37,599 nt of DNA from an uncultured Muribaculaceae bacterium (GTDB lineage Bacteria; Bacteroidota; Bacteroidia; Bacteroidales; Muribaculaceae): contig CAJUOB010000027.1 in the NCBI GenBank assembly GCA_910587915.1, positions 1 to 37,599 on the forward strand, given 5' to 3'. The notes under the pieces were generated by a model. The model was not told where the DNA came from and did no database searches. It worked only from the letters and a program-made list of their open reading frames with translations. The translations under genes and the position numbers were made by a program. Within the stretch, counting starts at the first letter, position 1. Each line of letters opens with the position of its first letter. Below are positions 8,482 to 16,691 of the stretch, piece by piece.

Positions 8482-9489
8482 TTATTTATTGAAGTACCAC
8501 GGATGGTCTATTACTTTGGTTATGCCGGGAGTTCCTTCGTAGCCATCGATACGCACGGCATGAAGGAATGGAGTGGAGAGGTACAGGTCGGACTTGGGGT
8601 CCACGCTGTTATACTTCACACGGCCCGACGAGTGCACATAGCCACCATCGCGGTCGTAGATAGCCACATGGGTCACGCGACCGGTATCGGCGTTGCCGAA
8701 GAACAGAAGGTCGCCCTTGCGGCAAGTTGGCCAATCCTTGGCTTCGATACGGCGGCCGGTCACAGCCTGCTGCGATGCATCGCGCATAAGTATACGGCCA
8801 TTATTGTAGTAGCTCACCTTGGCAAGGCCCGAGCAGTCGAGAGCTTTCGTCGACGTACCGCCCCAGAGGTAGGGGGTACCCATCATCGACGACGCCATGC
8901 GGATAATACCGTCGGCATCGAAAGGCTGATCGGCCCAATCGGCAATGGCCGTCATATATTTTCCGTTGATATAGCCCGAGCGGCCATCGGGAAGGGCTAC
9001 TTTGCAGAAGCCGTCGGGAGTCTGCTCCTTAAGCTCGACGATGCATCCGTTCACAAGGTCGGTGACAACACCGTCGACACGGCTGTCGTCGCCGGGAGTT
9101 TCGTACACACGCATCTGGAATGGAGAGGTCACCACAAGCTTTGGAGCCGAGCGCCAGGCCTTCATTTCAGCGGCACTTTTACCGGCCACCGATGACGACG
9201 GAATCCAGCCCGTATAGCCGTCGGGGGTCTGTACGTTCCACCAACTGTCGCCTTTCTCAATCACTCGCACGGGAGTTCCGAGCACGGCCTGCGTCGACAT
9301 CTCGGCCGAATGGCGTCCTGAGGTGCGGATCGATGCGGCGGGAATCTTCACTATAGCCCAGTCTGTGATGCCATCGGTACCGGCTTCCACAAGTTCTCGC
9401 GATGCACGGGCGTCATCTTCTTTGGTGCCTGCAAACATTGCTGCGCTTACGCCCAGAGCGCACAGCAGGCATATTACTATTCGCTTCAT
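8482..9489 (-). CDS. NlpC/P60 cysteine peptidase with SH3-like domains (YkfC-like)
   Basis: Probable gamma-D-Glu-L-diamino-acid endopeptidase that trims murein peptides. It has 335 residues with a signal peptide (1-20). Two bacterial SH3-type modules follow (about 45-105, with DSWWNVQTPDGYTGWIP, and 118-180, with FCKVALPDGRSGYING). The NlpC/P60 domain is at about 190-320. The triad is visible: Cys219 in LDCSGL, His274 in VTHVAIY and His286 in GYVHSSG, and the YLWGG motif precedes the Cys. Such SH3-NlpC enzymes of the YkfC kind prefer peptides with a free N-terminal L-Ala. The start overlaps the transglutaminase stop by one base (TAATG), and the next gene is the dipeptide epimerase, so cleavage and epimerisation are encoded together. 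Confidence 0.9.
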   Translation of the reverse strand: MKRIVICLLCALGVSAAMFAGTKEDDARASRELVEAGTDGITDWAIVKIPAASIRTSGRHSAEMSTQAVLGTPVRVIEKGDSWWNVQTPDGYTGWIPSSSVAGKSAAEMKAWRSAPKLVVTSPFQMRVYETPGDDSRVDGVVTDLVNGCIVELKEQTPDGFCKVALPDGRSGYINGKYMTAIADWADQPFDADGIIRMASSMMGTPYLWGGTSTKALDCSGLAKVSYYNNGRILMRDASQQAVTGRRIEAKDWPTCRKGDLLFFGNADTGRVTHVAIYDRDGGYVHSSGRVKYNSVDPKSDLYLSTPFLHAVRIDGYEGTPGITKVIDHPWYFNK

Positions 9490-10874
9490 TATATTTTGAC
9501 TGGTTCTACCGAAATAAGTTTAAAATACGAGTTCCATCCGGGATAGAAAAGATTGCCACGCGAGCATTCCACCTCTCCTGCCTGGAAGTCGACAGTCTCA
9601 CTGCGCACAAATTTCTTGGGCGGATAAAGTTCGCCGCACACGCCTTTGTTGGTCGAGAAGCGGTGCGAGTCGATGCCATGCGAATAGAATGTCTTGGCAT
9701 CGGCATCGGGAGTATTGCCATAACGACCGAACGATACATCGACAGGAATCCAGCCGACACCCTCGAAGTACACTTCTGCCCAGTCGTGGTAGTTCTTCTC
9801 GCCCGGGTGCAGCATCCAGCCACTTTCCCAGCGAGCCGGCACACCAAGGCTACGCATAAGCGAGATGTAAAGGAGCGATACCTGACCGCAATCGCCATGA
9901 CGCTCGCGCAGCACATATGTGGGAATACAGTCGATAGTGCTGTATTCGCGTGCACCTGCCCATGGGAACTGCATTATATAGTCTGCCACGAGTTCGCTCT
10001 GGCGGTGTGGATTGGTTTCATCTCCTACAATAGCGTGAGCCAGAGAGTCGAGATTGACAATATGCGGAGCCTCGAACGCCGTGTAGCGCTTGTACAGCTC
10101 GCCATTTTTGTCGTAAGGCTTCATCTTAGCCTCTATTTCCTTTCCGGATACGAACTTACCCTTGGTTATATAAGTGCCCACATATTCAAATCGTATAGTA
10201 TCGCCTTTTGCCGGTGCAGGAAGCATCATCGAAATGGTGTTATGCACCGAGCGGTCGCCCGACAGCACATAGTCGGCCGGTTCGGCTGCTACAATTTTTA
10301 CATCGGTCTGACGGTCGCACAATTCGCCTTCCAGCGGAAGGGGCATCCACACACGGATGCTGTCGCCCTCGAGAGCTTCATTATAAGGCACCTCAATGCC
10401 GAAGCGATATGTCACACGATGAGCCAGGCCCTTATCATTGGAGCCCCGGTAGTATCCAAGCACAGAGTCGACGTATGAAAGCCGTTTCTCACTCGCATCG
10501 TACCCACGGTCGGTGATTCCACCGTTGTAGTCGGGATTGAGAAGATTGAGATTGCGGGGCGACTTGCGGTGCACTCGCATCACACCGTCGATTTCACGCC
10601 CTTCTATGTAGTGACGGGCAAGAAAAGTATCTACATCGGCATCTGTAACTTCGGGATGCTGCTCGCGGATAGCCGCTTTGGCTTCGTCGAGAGTAAGGGA
10701 AAAATCAGATGCTATTCGGCTGGTGATTGCAGCGGCTGAATCGGATTCCAGCCACACAGGATCTCCGGGACGACTGTAGCCTGCCTCTTTGGCTTCATCG
10801 CGATGCTCTGCAAGGATATAGGCTCCTGCAGCACCGGCTACAAGGACTAATGCGACAATAATTGTTTTTTTCAT
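9489..10874 (-). CDS. Transglutaminase-like cysteine peptidase, exported
   Basis: A 461-residue protein with an N-terminal signal or membrane anchor (about 1-22) and a long beta-rich middle (about 150-260). The C-terminal transglutaminase core has Cys329 (RHGDCGQVSLL), His363 (YHDWAEVYF) and Asp379 (IPVDVSFG), a complete papain-like triad. Most bacterial members hydrolyse rather than cross-link peptides. First place in an operon with a murein-peptide endopeptidase and the Ala-Glu epimerase suggests it also acts on peptidoglycan-derived peptides in the periplasm, but the exact bond is unknown. A strong promoter precedes it (10933-10964). The leader is about 55 nt and shows no riboswitch-like structure. 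Confidence 0.85.
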   Translation of the reverse strand: MKKTIIVALVLVAGAAGAYILAEHRDEAKEAGYSRPGDPVWLESDSAAAITSRIASDFSLTLDEAKAAIREQHPEVTDADVDTFLARHYIEGREIDGVMRVHRKSPRNLNLLNPDYNGGITDRGYDASEKRLSYVDSVLGYYRGSNDKGLAHRVTYRFGIEVPYNEALEGDSIRVWMPLPLEGELCDRQTDVKIVAAEPADYVLSGDRSVHNTISMMLPAPAKGDTIRFEYVGTYITKGKFVSGKEIEAKMKPYDKNGELYKRYTAFEAPHIVNLDSLAHAIVGDETNPHRQSELVADYIMQFPWAGAREYSTIDCIPTYVLRERHGDCGQVSLLYISLMRSLGVPARWESGWMLHPGEKNYHDWAEVYFEGVGWIPVDVSFGRYGNTPDADAKTFYSHGIDSHRFSTNKGVCGELYPPKKFVRSETVDFQAGEVECSRGNLFYPGWNSYFKLISVEPVKI

Positions 10875-10932
10875 TGGTAATTGTGGTAAAGTTCAGATCT
10901 GACAAGTACCTTCGATAAGGTATATTTGTGTT

Positions 10933-10964
10933 CAAAGATACTATTTTTTGAACTGACAACAAAA
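10933..10964 (-). promoter_or_regulatory. Promoter of the murein-peptide operon
   Basis: On the minus strand TTTTG (10964-10960), a 19-nt spacer and TATCTTTG (10940-10933) give a full Bacteroidetes promoter, about 60 nt before the transglutaminase-like gene start. It is divergent to the lipoprotein promoter 43 nt away. Confidence 0.8.
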
Positions 10965-10982
10965 CGAGTTTAGCTTTTTTAG

Positions 10983-10990
10983 TATTTTTG
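10983..10990 (+). promoter_or_regulatory. Promoter -7 box of the lipoprotein gene
   Basis: TATTTTTG, 30 nt before the ATG at 11021. This position rules out the longer reading frame that begins inside the box at 10988. No good -33 element is seen. Confidence 0.6.
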
Positions 10991-11020
10991 CTGCCAAAAT
11001 CAACCAATCAATTTACATTC

Positions 11021-11581
11021 ATGAAACTCAGCACTATTTTCTGCACCATTCTGGCCGTAGCAGCTCTCGCACTCGGTTCGTGCAACGAAAAAAAGGGCGT
11101 AGCCGAAGCTGCCCCTTTTGGCGTCGATTCCCTTATGACAGAAGCCGAGGCTTTTCTTGGTGATACCGTAACTGTCGAAGGTCTATGCACCCACCTGTGC
11201 AAGCACGGCGGCCGTAAGGCCTTTCTTGTCGGAGCAGACAGCACCACAGTGCTCCGATGTGAGGCTACTCCTGAAATGGGCGGCGCATTTGCACCCGACT
11301 GTGTCGGCAAGGAGCTGACCGTACGTGGCGTACTATGTGAAAACCGTATCGATGAGGAAGCCGTAGCTGCCATGGAAGCACAGTATCTCGCCGCCGATTC
11401 AACCGCAAAAGCCCATGAAGCCTGCGACACCGAGAAAAAAGCTCAGGGACAAGCCGACATTTCCACTTTCGAAGCCCGTATGGCCGACTACCGTGCCAAA
11501 ATTGCGGAGCGCAACGAAGCCGAAGGCAAACCCTACCTTTCCTTCTACTACCTCGAAGCCCTCTCCTACACCATCAAATAG
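11021..11581 (+). CDS. Cys-rich lipoprotein, possible OB-like fold, function unknown
   Basis: A 186-residue protein with a lipoprotein signal: hydrophobic segment then LGSC, lipidated Cys21. The ATG at 11021 gives this signal; an upstream TTG start at 10988 lies in the promoter box. The mature part has a beta-rich region (about 45-110) with GDTVTVEGLCTHLCKHGG, KAFLVG, TTVLRCE and ELTVRGVLCEN. The CTHLCKHGG motif (Cys56, Cys60, His62), plus Cys80, Cys94, Cys106 and Cys135, could bind metal or form disulphides. The C-terminus is helical and charged. GDTVTVEG...LTVRG resembles OB-fold lipoproteins, but I do not recognise a named family. It is a single-gene unit ending in a repeat-rich spacer. 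Confidence 0.75.
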   Translation: MKLSTIFCTILAVAALALGSCNEKKGVAEAAPFGVDSLMTEAEAFLGDTVTVEGLCTHLCKHGGRKAFLVGADSTTVLRCEATPEMGGAFAPDCVGKELTVRGVLCENRIDEEAVAAMEAQYLAADSTAKAHEACDTEKKAQGQADISTFEARMADYRAKIAERNEAEGKPYLSFYYLEALSYTIK

Positions 11582-11588
11582 ATTATGA

Positions 11589-11663
11589 ATAATTATGGAT
11601 TATGAATTATGGAATTATGAATTGTGAGTTACTGCAATTCATAATTCCAAGATCCATAATTAT
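11589..11663. repeat. Large imperfect inverted repeat after the lipoprotein gene
   Basis: GGAATTATGAATTG (11611-11624) is the exact complement of 11635-11648. The outer arms ATAATTATGGAT (11589-11600) and ATCCATAATTAT (11652-11663) also match perfectly. The result is a 26-bp two-part stem with a 10-nt apical loop. Starting 8 nt after a stop codon in a convergent gap, it may act as a bidirectional terminator or mRNA-stabilising hairpin. Confidence 0.75.
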
Positions 11664-11855
11664 CTCCTCAGGGCACCCAATTCATAATTCATAATTCCAA
11701 GATCCATAATTATCTCCTCAGGGCACCCAATTCATAATTCATAATTCCGAGTCCATGATTATCTCCTCAGGGCACCCAATTCATAATTCCGAGTCCATGA
11801 TTATATCTCCAGGGTACCCAATTCATAATTCATAATTCCCTAATTCATAATTCAT
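11651..11855. repeat. Tandem repeat, about 50-bp unit, roughly four copies
   Basis: Units at 11651-11700 and 11701-11750 differ at one of 50 positions. A third (11751-11792) has lost about 8 bp, and a fourth (from 11793) is degenerate and ends in plain ATTCATAA repeats running into the gdhA stop. Each unit contains TATCTCCTCAGGGCACCC followed by ATTCATAATTCATAATTCC. The inner ATTCATAA motif is itself a short direct repeat. There are no unique spacers, so it is not a CRISPR array. Confidence 0.85.
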
Positions 11856-13196
11856 TTAAAGCACGCCCTGTGCCATCATCGCATCGGCAACCTTGATGAA
11901 GCCTGCAATATTGGCTCCGCGGACATAGTTCACGAACGAATCGTCGACACGTCCATACTGCACACATTTAGCGTGAATGTCAGCCATAATGCCCTGGAGT
12001 TTAGCATCTACCTCTTCGGCCGTCCACGAAAGCTTCTGTGAGTTCTGAGCCATCTCCAGACCTGAAGTGGCCACACCACCGGCATTAGCGGCCTTACCGG
12101 GCGCATAAAGTATGCGGGCATCGATGAACCGATGAACCGCACCGGGTGTCGATGGCATATTGGCGCCCTCGCTGACAGCAAAACAGCCTCCGGCAAGCAA
12201 AGCCTCGGCGTCACTCTCGTCAAGCTCATTCTGAGTAGCCGACGGCATGGCGATATCGCACTGCACCAGCTTCCAAGGACGCTGTCCCGAATGATATTGA
12301 AGCTCCGGATAGCGTTCCGGTACCTCCGACAGGCGGCCGCCCTCATATGTCTTAAGGTCGAAAATATATTCAAACTGCTCCTGCGTAAGACCCTCCGGTG
12401 CAATTATCGAGCCTCCTGAATCGCTCATAGACACCACTTTGGCACCAAGTTCCAGCAATTTCTTTGCGGTATAGTTGGCAACATTGCCCGCTCCCGAGAT
12501 CGCCACTCGCTTTCCCTTTATATCTATGCCGCGGGTAGCGAGCATGTTAAGAAGGAAATAGCAATTGCCATAGCCTGTAGCTTCAGGACGCATCAACGAG
12601 CCGCCAAACGATATGCCTTTGCCGGTAAACGCACCCGTAAACTCACGCGCCATCTTCTTATAATAGCCATACATATATCCGACCTCGCGAGCACCCACAC
12701 CTATATCGCCGGCCGGCACATCGGTATCGGCACCGAGTTGACGCCACAGCTCAGCCACAAACGCCTGGCAGAAACGCATGATCTCCATATTGCTCTTGCC
12801 GCGCGGAGAGAAATCGCTGCCGCCCTTGGCTCCACCCATGGCAAGCGTAGTGAGTGAATTCTTGAATGTCTGTTCAAATGCAAGAAACTTAAGAATCGAT
12901 AGATTCACCGACGCATGGAACCGGATACCGCCCTTATACGGACCGATAGCATTGCTATGCTGCACTCTGTAGCCCATATTGCTGCGCACACGACCCTTAT
13001 CGTCGATCCACGACACACGGAAAGCAAAAATACGGTCGGGAATACAAAGTCGCTCTATCAAACCCAGACGCTCATACTCGGGGCGTTCGTTGCATACATC
13101 TTCAATCGAGGACAGGACTTCCTCAACAGCCTGATGATATTCCGGCTCATTGGGAAAACGCAGACGCAAGTCTGCAAGCACTTCTTCTGTTTTCAT
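11856..13196 (-). CDS. gdhA: NADP-type glutamate dehydrogenase
   Basis: Cytoplasmic hexameric enzyme that converts 2-oxoglutarate and ammonia to glutamate. The 446-residue length is standard for the small hexameric class. The substrate domain shows YKGGIRFH (87-94, Lys88), the catalytic GGAKGG (121-126, Lys124) and PAGDIGVGAREVGYMYG (Asp164). The dinucleotide-binding domain starts near residue 235 with KRVAISGAGNVA. SMSDSGGSI at the end of the second strand, without an acidic adenosine-ribose clamp, is typical of NADP enzymes. With glnA in the same window, both ammonia-assimilation routes are covered. It has its own promoter at 13229-13259. Its 3' end abuts the tandem repeats. Confidence 0.95.
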   Translation of the reverse strand: MKTEEVLADLRLRFPNEPEYHQAVEEVLSSIEDVCNERPEYERLGLIERLCIPDRIFAFRVSWIDDKGRVRSNMGYRVQHSNAIGPYKGGIRFHASVNLSILKFLAFEQTFKNSLTTLAMGGAKGGSDFSPRGKSNMEIMRFCQAFVAELWRQLGADTDVPAGDIGVGAREVGYMYGYYKKMAREFTGAFTGKGISFGGSLMRPEATGYGNCYFLLNMLATRGIDIKGKRVAISGAGNVANYTAKKLLELGAKVVSMSDSGGSIIAPEGLTQEQFEYIFDLKTYEGGRLSEVPERYPELQYHSGQRPWKLVQCDIAMPSATQNELDESDAEALLAGGCFAVSEGANMPSTPGAVHRFIDARILYAPGKAANAGGVATSGLEMAQNSQKLSWTAEEVDAKLQGIMADIHAKCVQYGRVDDSFVNYVRGANIAGFIKVADAMMAQGVL

Positions 13197-13228
13197 CTAC
13201 AATTTTACCTTATTTTGGAAATGACGCG

Positions 13229-13259
13229 CAAAAGTACACAATTAAGTCCAATTAAACAA
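13229..13259 (-). promoter_or_regulatory. gdhA promoter
   Basis: Minus-strand TTG (13259-13257), 20-nt spacer, TACTTTTG (13236-13229). The leader before the gdhA ATG is about 25 nt. Confidence 0.8.
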
Positions 13260-13446
13260 CTTTTTGCCAAATTTTCTCCAATATCCCCATCACAATAACT
13301 TTGCATGGGTTTGATTGATGAGTTCAGAATTAGCCAATAACTTTAAGAAAACAGCGACTATTGGTGAATACATAGATGTGCTCTAATTGTTCGCGGTTAA
13401 CGACGTCGTTGTGTATAGAAATATAATATTATCCGGAGAACTTCAC

Positions 13447-13454
13447 TATTTTTG
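13447..13454 (+). promoter_or_regulatory. -7 box directly abutting the acyltransferase start
   Basis: TATTTTTG ends 4 nt before the ATG at 13459, so the mRNA would be leaderless or nearly so. No -33 element is seen at the expected distance. The rest of the 260-nt gap back to gdhA holds only the gdhA promoter. Confidence 0.55.
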
Positions 13455-13458
13455 TGGT

Positions 13459-14520
13459 ATGAAATCGAAGAGTCAGGATAAACCATATCTGAAATTTATC
13501 GCATACCTACAGATTATAGGCATAATATTTGTTGTGCTCGGTCACTCGTTTCATGAGCACCCTGATGGACTTTTCGGTCATACGACTTTGGTATACCGCA
13601 TGATGTCGAGTTTCCGTATGCCATTGTTCTTATTTGTGTCTGGTTTCCTGATGGTATTCACAATGCAGATGCGTGGTGAGCGTGCCTTGACGCCCGGAGC
13701 TTTTTTCAATAACAAAGCAAAGCGGCTGCTGATACCGTTTGTCGTGTTGTCGGCCGTAACTTATCTGCCACGGGCAAGCCTCTCTGTGATGGCAGATGAC
13801 GTTATAGAGATAAGCTTTTGGCGCTTCGTGCGGTCTTTTGTTTTTACAGAAGACCTCGTTATCGGTTATTTCTGGTTTATTCAAGCAAATTTTTTATTGC
13901 TCGTGGTATGCTATGCTTTGCTTTATTGGGGGATCAGGAATAGACTTCTATCGCGCTATCTTTATGGAGGGCTTGTGCTGATATTTGTAGGGTTGCAGTT
14001 CTTGCCTTTGCCGCATATTGAATTCTGGTCGATTTGGGCAGTGCTGCACTTTGGTATTTATTTTGTTTTGGGTGCTTGCTATTGTGGCTATTCATCTGTA
14101 CTTGACAGATATCTGCCTTGGGACTCTATATCGTTTTTTGTATTGTCCGTAGTTGTGTGGGGCTACTGTTTCTTTTTAATGGAGAATACGGGTTTTGCGC
14201 CTTTATGTTCTTTGGCAGGAATAATGATGTGCATTTCCTTTGCAAAAGTACTTGAAGTGCGGGGATTTGACTTCCTAGATCACCTCATTGGTACAAACTA
14301 TATGATATTTCTACTGTCGTGGTATGCCAATGTATTATGTCAGCAGGTGACGCGTCATTTTGTGGAACTGCCATGGTGGGTATATAGCATAATGTCGCTT
14401 GTGGCAGGAGTTTATGTGCCGGTGTTATGCTATAAATTACTTCAAAAACATCATGGACACAAGGTCGCCAGATCTGCTGCGTTTCTTTTAGGCCAATCTT
14501 TTAAAGCTCACGCTCGTTAG
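13459..14520 (+). CDS. Membrane-bound acyltransferase, family 3
   Basis: A 353-residue polytopic protein with about ten hydrophobic segments, of the Acyl_transf_3 type that O-acetylates or O-succinylates surface sugars. The N-terminal pattern FIAYLQIIGIIFVVLGHSFHEH carries the conserved His expected at the membrane face. The start at 13459 follows the promoter box; a frame open from 13387 would add 24 residues encoded upstream of it. The gene is visibly AT-richer than its neighbours, stands alone, and faces convergently into the M16 peptidase gene 10 nt away, which may point to horizontal acquisition. The acceptor glycan is unknown. Confidence 0.85.
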   Translation: MKSKSQDKPYLKFIAYLQIIGIIFVVLGHSFHEHPDGLFGHTTLVYRMMSSFRMPLFLFVSGFLMVFTMQMRGERALTPGAFFNNKAKRLLIPFVVLSAVTYLPRASLSVMADDVIEISFWRFVRSFVFTEDLVIGYFWFIQANFLLLVVCYALLYWGIRNRLLSRYLYGGLVLIFVGLQFLPLPHIEFWSIWAVLHFGIYFVLGACYCGYSSVLDRYLPWDSISFFVLSVVVWGYCFFLMENTGFAPLCSLAGIMMCISFAKVLEVRGFDFLDHLIGTNYMIFLLSWYANVLCQQVTRHFVELPWWVYSIMSLVAGVYVPVLCYKLLQKHHGHKVARSAAFLLGQSFKAHAR

Positions 14521-14530
14521 GAACTTACTA

Positions 14531-15805
14531 TTATTCATCGGCTTTGGGGGTGGGGCGGTATATGAGTGTGGCGAAAGGTGTGTGGTTGAATATGCGGTCG
14601 GCTTCGGTGGCTATGTTGTGAATGGAGAGTTGACGCCGTTCTGTAATCGTACGGTTGATGTCTTCGCCGTGGTATTCTGCCAGAGCGAGGTTTGTAGCTT
14701 TGGCCAGATAGCCGAGATTGGAGAACCGGAAGGATGCCTCGAAGTTATTGAGGGTGCGGCCGAATTCATGGTCGCTTACATTTCCGGGGATGGCAATCTG
14801 GCGAGCTTCCGACAGCATCATTTTGCATGCTGTGTCGATAGCTGCATCGGAATTGTCGGCGAGGCGCGCTGTGAGCAGCAACAGCCCCGCGTGTTCGCTG
14901 CCTATTATTGATGCGTCGGCTCCGGAAAAAAGGCCTTCGTGATTGCCGAATAGCAAGCGCCTGGTGAATCTCGACGCCCGTCCGGCCGACAGAATATCGG
15001 TGATGGTGTCGGCAGCATGGTAGCGGGGTGTGCCGTAGCTGTCCATGGGAAATGCCATCACAATCATGGTCTGAGGCACATTGGCAGTCACTGTTTCCAC
15101 AATGCTTTCTTTCGGAAAGCCTTCTTCGGGAAGCTGCCGTGGGGAAATATTCCGTGCCGGGATATCGTCGAACCAGCGCTCTGCCAGTTCTACGGTTTCT
15201 TCGAATTCGATGCGGCCCGATACTGAGAGAATGGCGTTGTTGGGTGCGTAGTGGGAGTAGAACCAGCGTTCGACATCTTCGAGGGTGACACGTGCAATGT
15301 GTTCCGGTTCGAGTCCTATCGTGGGCCATGAATATGGATGAGCCTCGGCATAGCATATGCGTCGGAGATGGTGGAAGAGGTCACCATATGGGCGGTTGAG
15401 GCATGTCTGCTTAAATTCCTCGATTACGACTCCGCGCTGCACTTCGAGCGAGCGGGGACTGAAGTCGAGTTGCAGCATGCGGTCGCTTTCGAGGTGAAAT
15501 GCAGTGGCGATATTCTGTGCCGGCAGCACATCGTAGAAGTTGGTGAAGTCGGAGCTCGTCCAGGCATTGCTTTTTCCTCCTGCGCCTTCGAGCTCGGCGT
15601 CGAAGGACGGGACATTGACCGATCCGCCGAACATGAGGTGCTCGAACAGGTGTGCCATGCCGGTGAGCTGTCGGTTTTCATCGCGCGAGCCGACGTTGTA
15701 CAGCACATTGACGGCAGCCATGGCTGTGGTCGGGTCATAAGAATGCACCACACGCAAGCCGTTGGCAAGCGTGTGGCGCTTCACTGGTATGTCGTTGCGG
15801 TTCAT
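14531..15805 (-). CDS. M16 family zinc metallopeptidase
   Basis: A 424-residue peptidase of the pitrilysin/processing-peptidase family. The inverted zinc motif HLFEH is at residues 52-56, and VVIEEF (about 127-131) supplies the distal Glu ligand, so the subunit should be catalytically competent. No signal peptide is visible (MNRNDIPVKRHTLANGLRV), so it may be cytoplasmic. At about 420 residues it is one half of the four-domain M16A form and would work as a dimer. RASRFTRRLLF at about 280-290 belongs to the second domain. The start overlaps the cyclophilin stop as ATGA (15802-15805), so the two genes are coupled. Confidence 0.9.
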   Translation of the reverse strand: MNRNDIPVKRHTLANGLRVVHSYDPTTAMAAVNVLYNVGSRDENRQLTGMAHLFEHLMFGGSVNVPSFDAELEGAGGKSNAWTSSDFTNFYDVLPAQNIATAFHLESDRMLQLDFSPRSLEVQRGVVIEEFKQTCLNRPYGDLFHHLRRICYAEAHPYSWPTIGLEPEHIARVTLEDVERWFYSHYAPNNAILSVSGRIEFEETVELAERWFDDIPARNISPRQLPEEGFPKESIVETVTANVPQTMIVMAFPMDSYGTPRYHAADTITDILSAGRASRFTRRLLFGNHEGLFSGADASIIGSEHAGLLLLTARLADNSDAAIDTACKMMLSEARQIAIPGNVSDHEFGRTLNNFEASFRFSNLGYLAKATNLALAEYHGEDINRTITERRQLSIHNIATEADRIFNHTPFATLIYRPTPKADE

Positions 15806-16689
15806 TCGCTGAGAACCTTCATCGACAGTATTCGAATGTCGGTCTTGGGGCGGTCGGCATTGTCGGTCTGTGCTTTTTCGATTTTATCGACAGTTTCCAT
15901 GCCGTCGATAACTTCGCCGAATACCGTATATGCTCCGTCGAGATGAGGTGCTCCTCCGACAGTGGTGTAGGCTTTCTTCATTTCATCGGTCATGCCAGGG
16001 CCGGGATTGGCGGCAATTTCGGCGTCGACCTGTTCGATGAGTTTGTCCTGAAGGGCCTGTAGGCCGGTGCGGTCGCCACGACGCTGCATCTCGATGATGC
16101 TGTCGCGCTGCTCCATGGCCAGTTTATTGAATATTTCCTGAGCGCGGGTCTGCTGCAGGCGCTGCTCCATGGCACCGATCTGTGCAGTGTCGAGTTTCTG
16201 ACCGGTTACGATGTAGAACTGCGATCCGCTCGACTGCTTCATGGGGTTTACCTGGTCGCCCTGACGCGCAGCTGCAAGTGCTCCACGCTTGTGGAAGTGC
16301 TTGGGATATACAATTTCAGCATCGATTTTATAGTCGGGGCCGCCGGCGCCGAGGTGTTGCCCGGGTTTTGCGGTTTTGGAGTCGGGATCACCGGCCTGAA
16401 TCATGAATTCTTTTATGACGCGGTGGAAAAGGGTGCTGTCGTAGTATCCTTCTTCGACCAATTTAAGGAAATTGTCGCGGTGTTTTGGGGTGTCGCCGTA
16501 GAGAAGCACGGTGAAATTGCCCATTGTAGTCTCCACCAGTACTTTGGCGGATGCGGTGTCGGGATTTTGCTGATGCTGTGTCATTTCGATAGAATCTTTA
16601 GGAGCGGCAGCGGTGTCGGCAGCTCCGGTTGCTTTGCAAGCGCACAAGACCGCGAGTGCGGCCAGTGGCGCGAGAATGTAGGCTCGCAT
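15802..16689 (-). CDS. Cyclophilin-type peptidyl-prolyl isomerase, lipoprotein
   Basis: A 295-residue periplasmic prolyl isomerase. The N-terminus ends in a lipobox LCAC (Cys18), so it should be membrane-anchored. The cyclophilin fold runs from about residue 50: VETTMGNFTVLLYGDTPKH, FHRVIKEFMIQAGDP (88-102, catalytic Arg90 region) and SSGSQFYIVTG (153-163). The domain is then interrupted by a charged helical insertion (about 167-245) before resuming at HLDGAYTVFGEVIDGM. It may help outer-membrane protein folding. The start is 2 nt after the previous gene and the stop overlaps the M16 gene. Confidence 0.9.
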   Translation of the reverse strand: MRAYILAPLAALAVLCACKATGAADTAAAPKDSIEMTQHQQNPDTASAKVLVETTMGNFTVLLYGDTPKHRDNFLKLVEEGYYDSTLFHRVIKEFMIQAGDPDSKTAKPGQHLGAGGPDYKIDAEIVYPKHFHKRGALAAARQGDQVNPMKQSSGSQFYIVTGQKLDTAQIGAMEQRLQQTRAQEIFNKLAMEQRDSIIEMQRRGDRTGLQALQDKLIEQVDAEIAANPGPGMTDEMKKAYTTVGGAPHLDGAYTVFGEVIDGMETVDKIEKAQTDNADRPKTDIRILSMKVLSE

Positions 16690-16691
16690 TT

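Noticed and set aside
11651..11855. Possible CRISPR array
   Set aside because: The units are contiguous tandem copies without variable spacers, and no cas gene is present.
13296..13303. TAACTTTG box on the plus strand ahead of the acyltransferase
   Set aside because: It is more than 150 nt from the gene, has no -33 partner at a normal distance, and a second box directly abuts the start; it may be chance.
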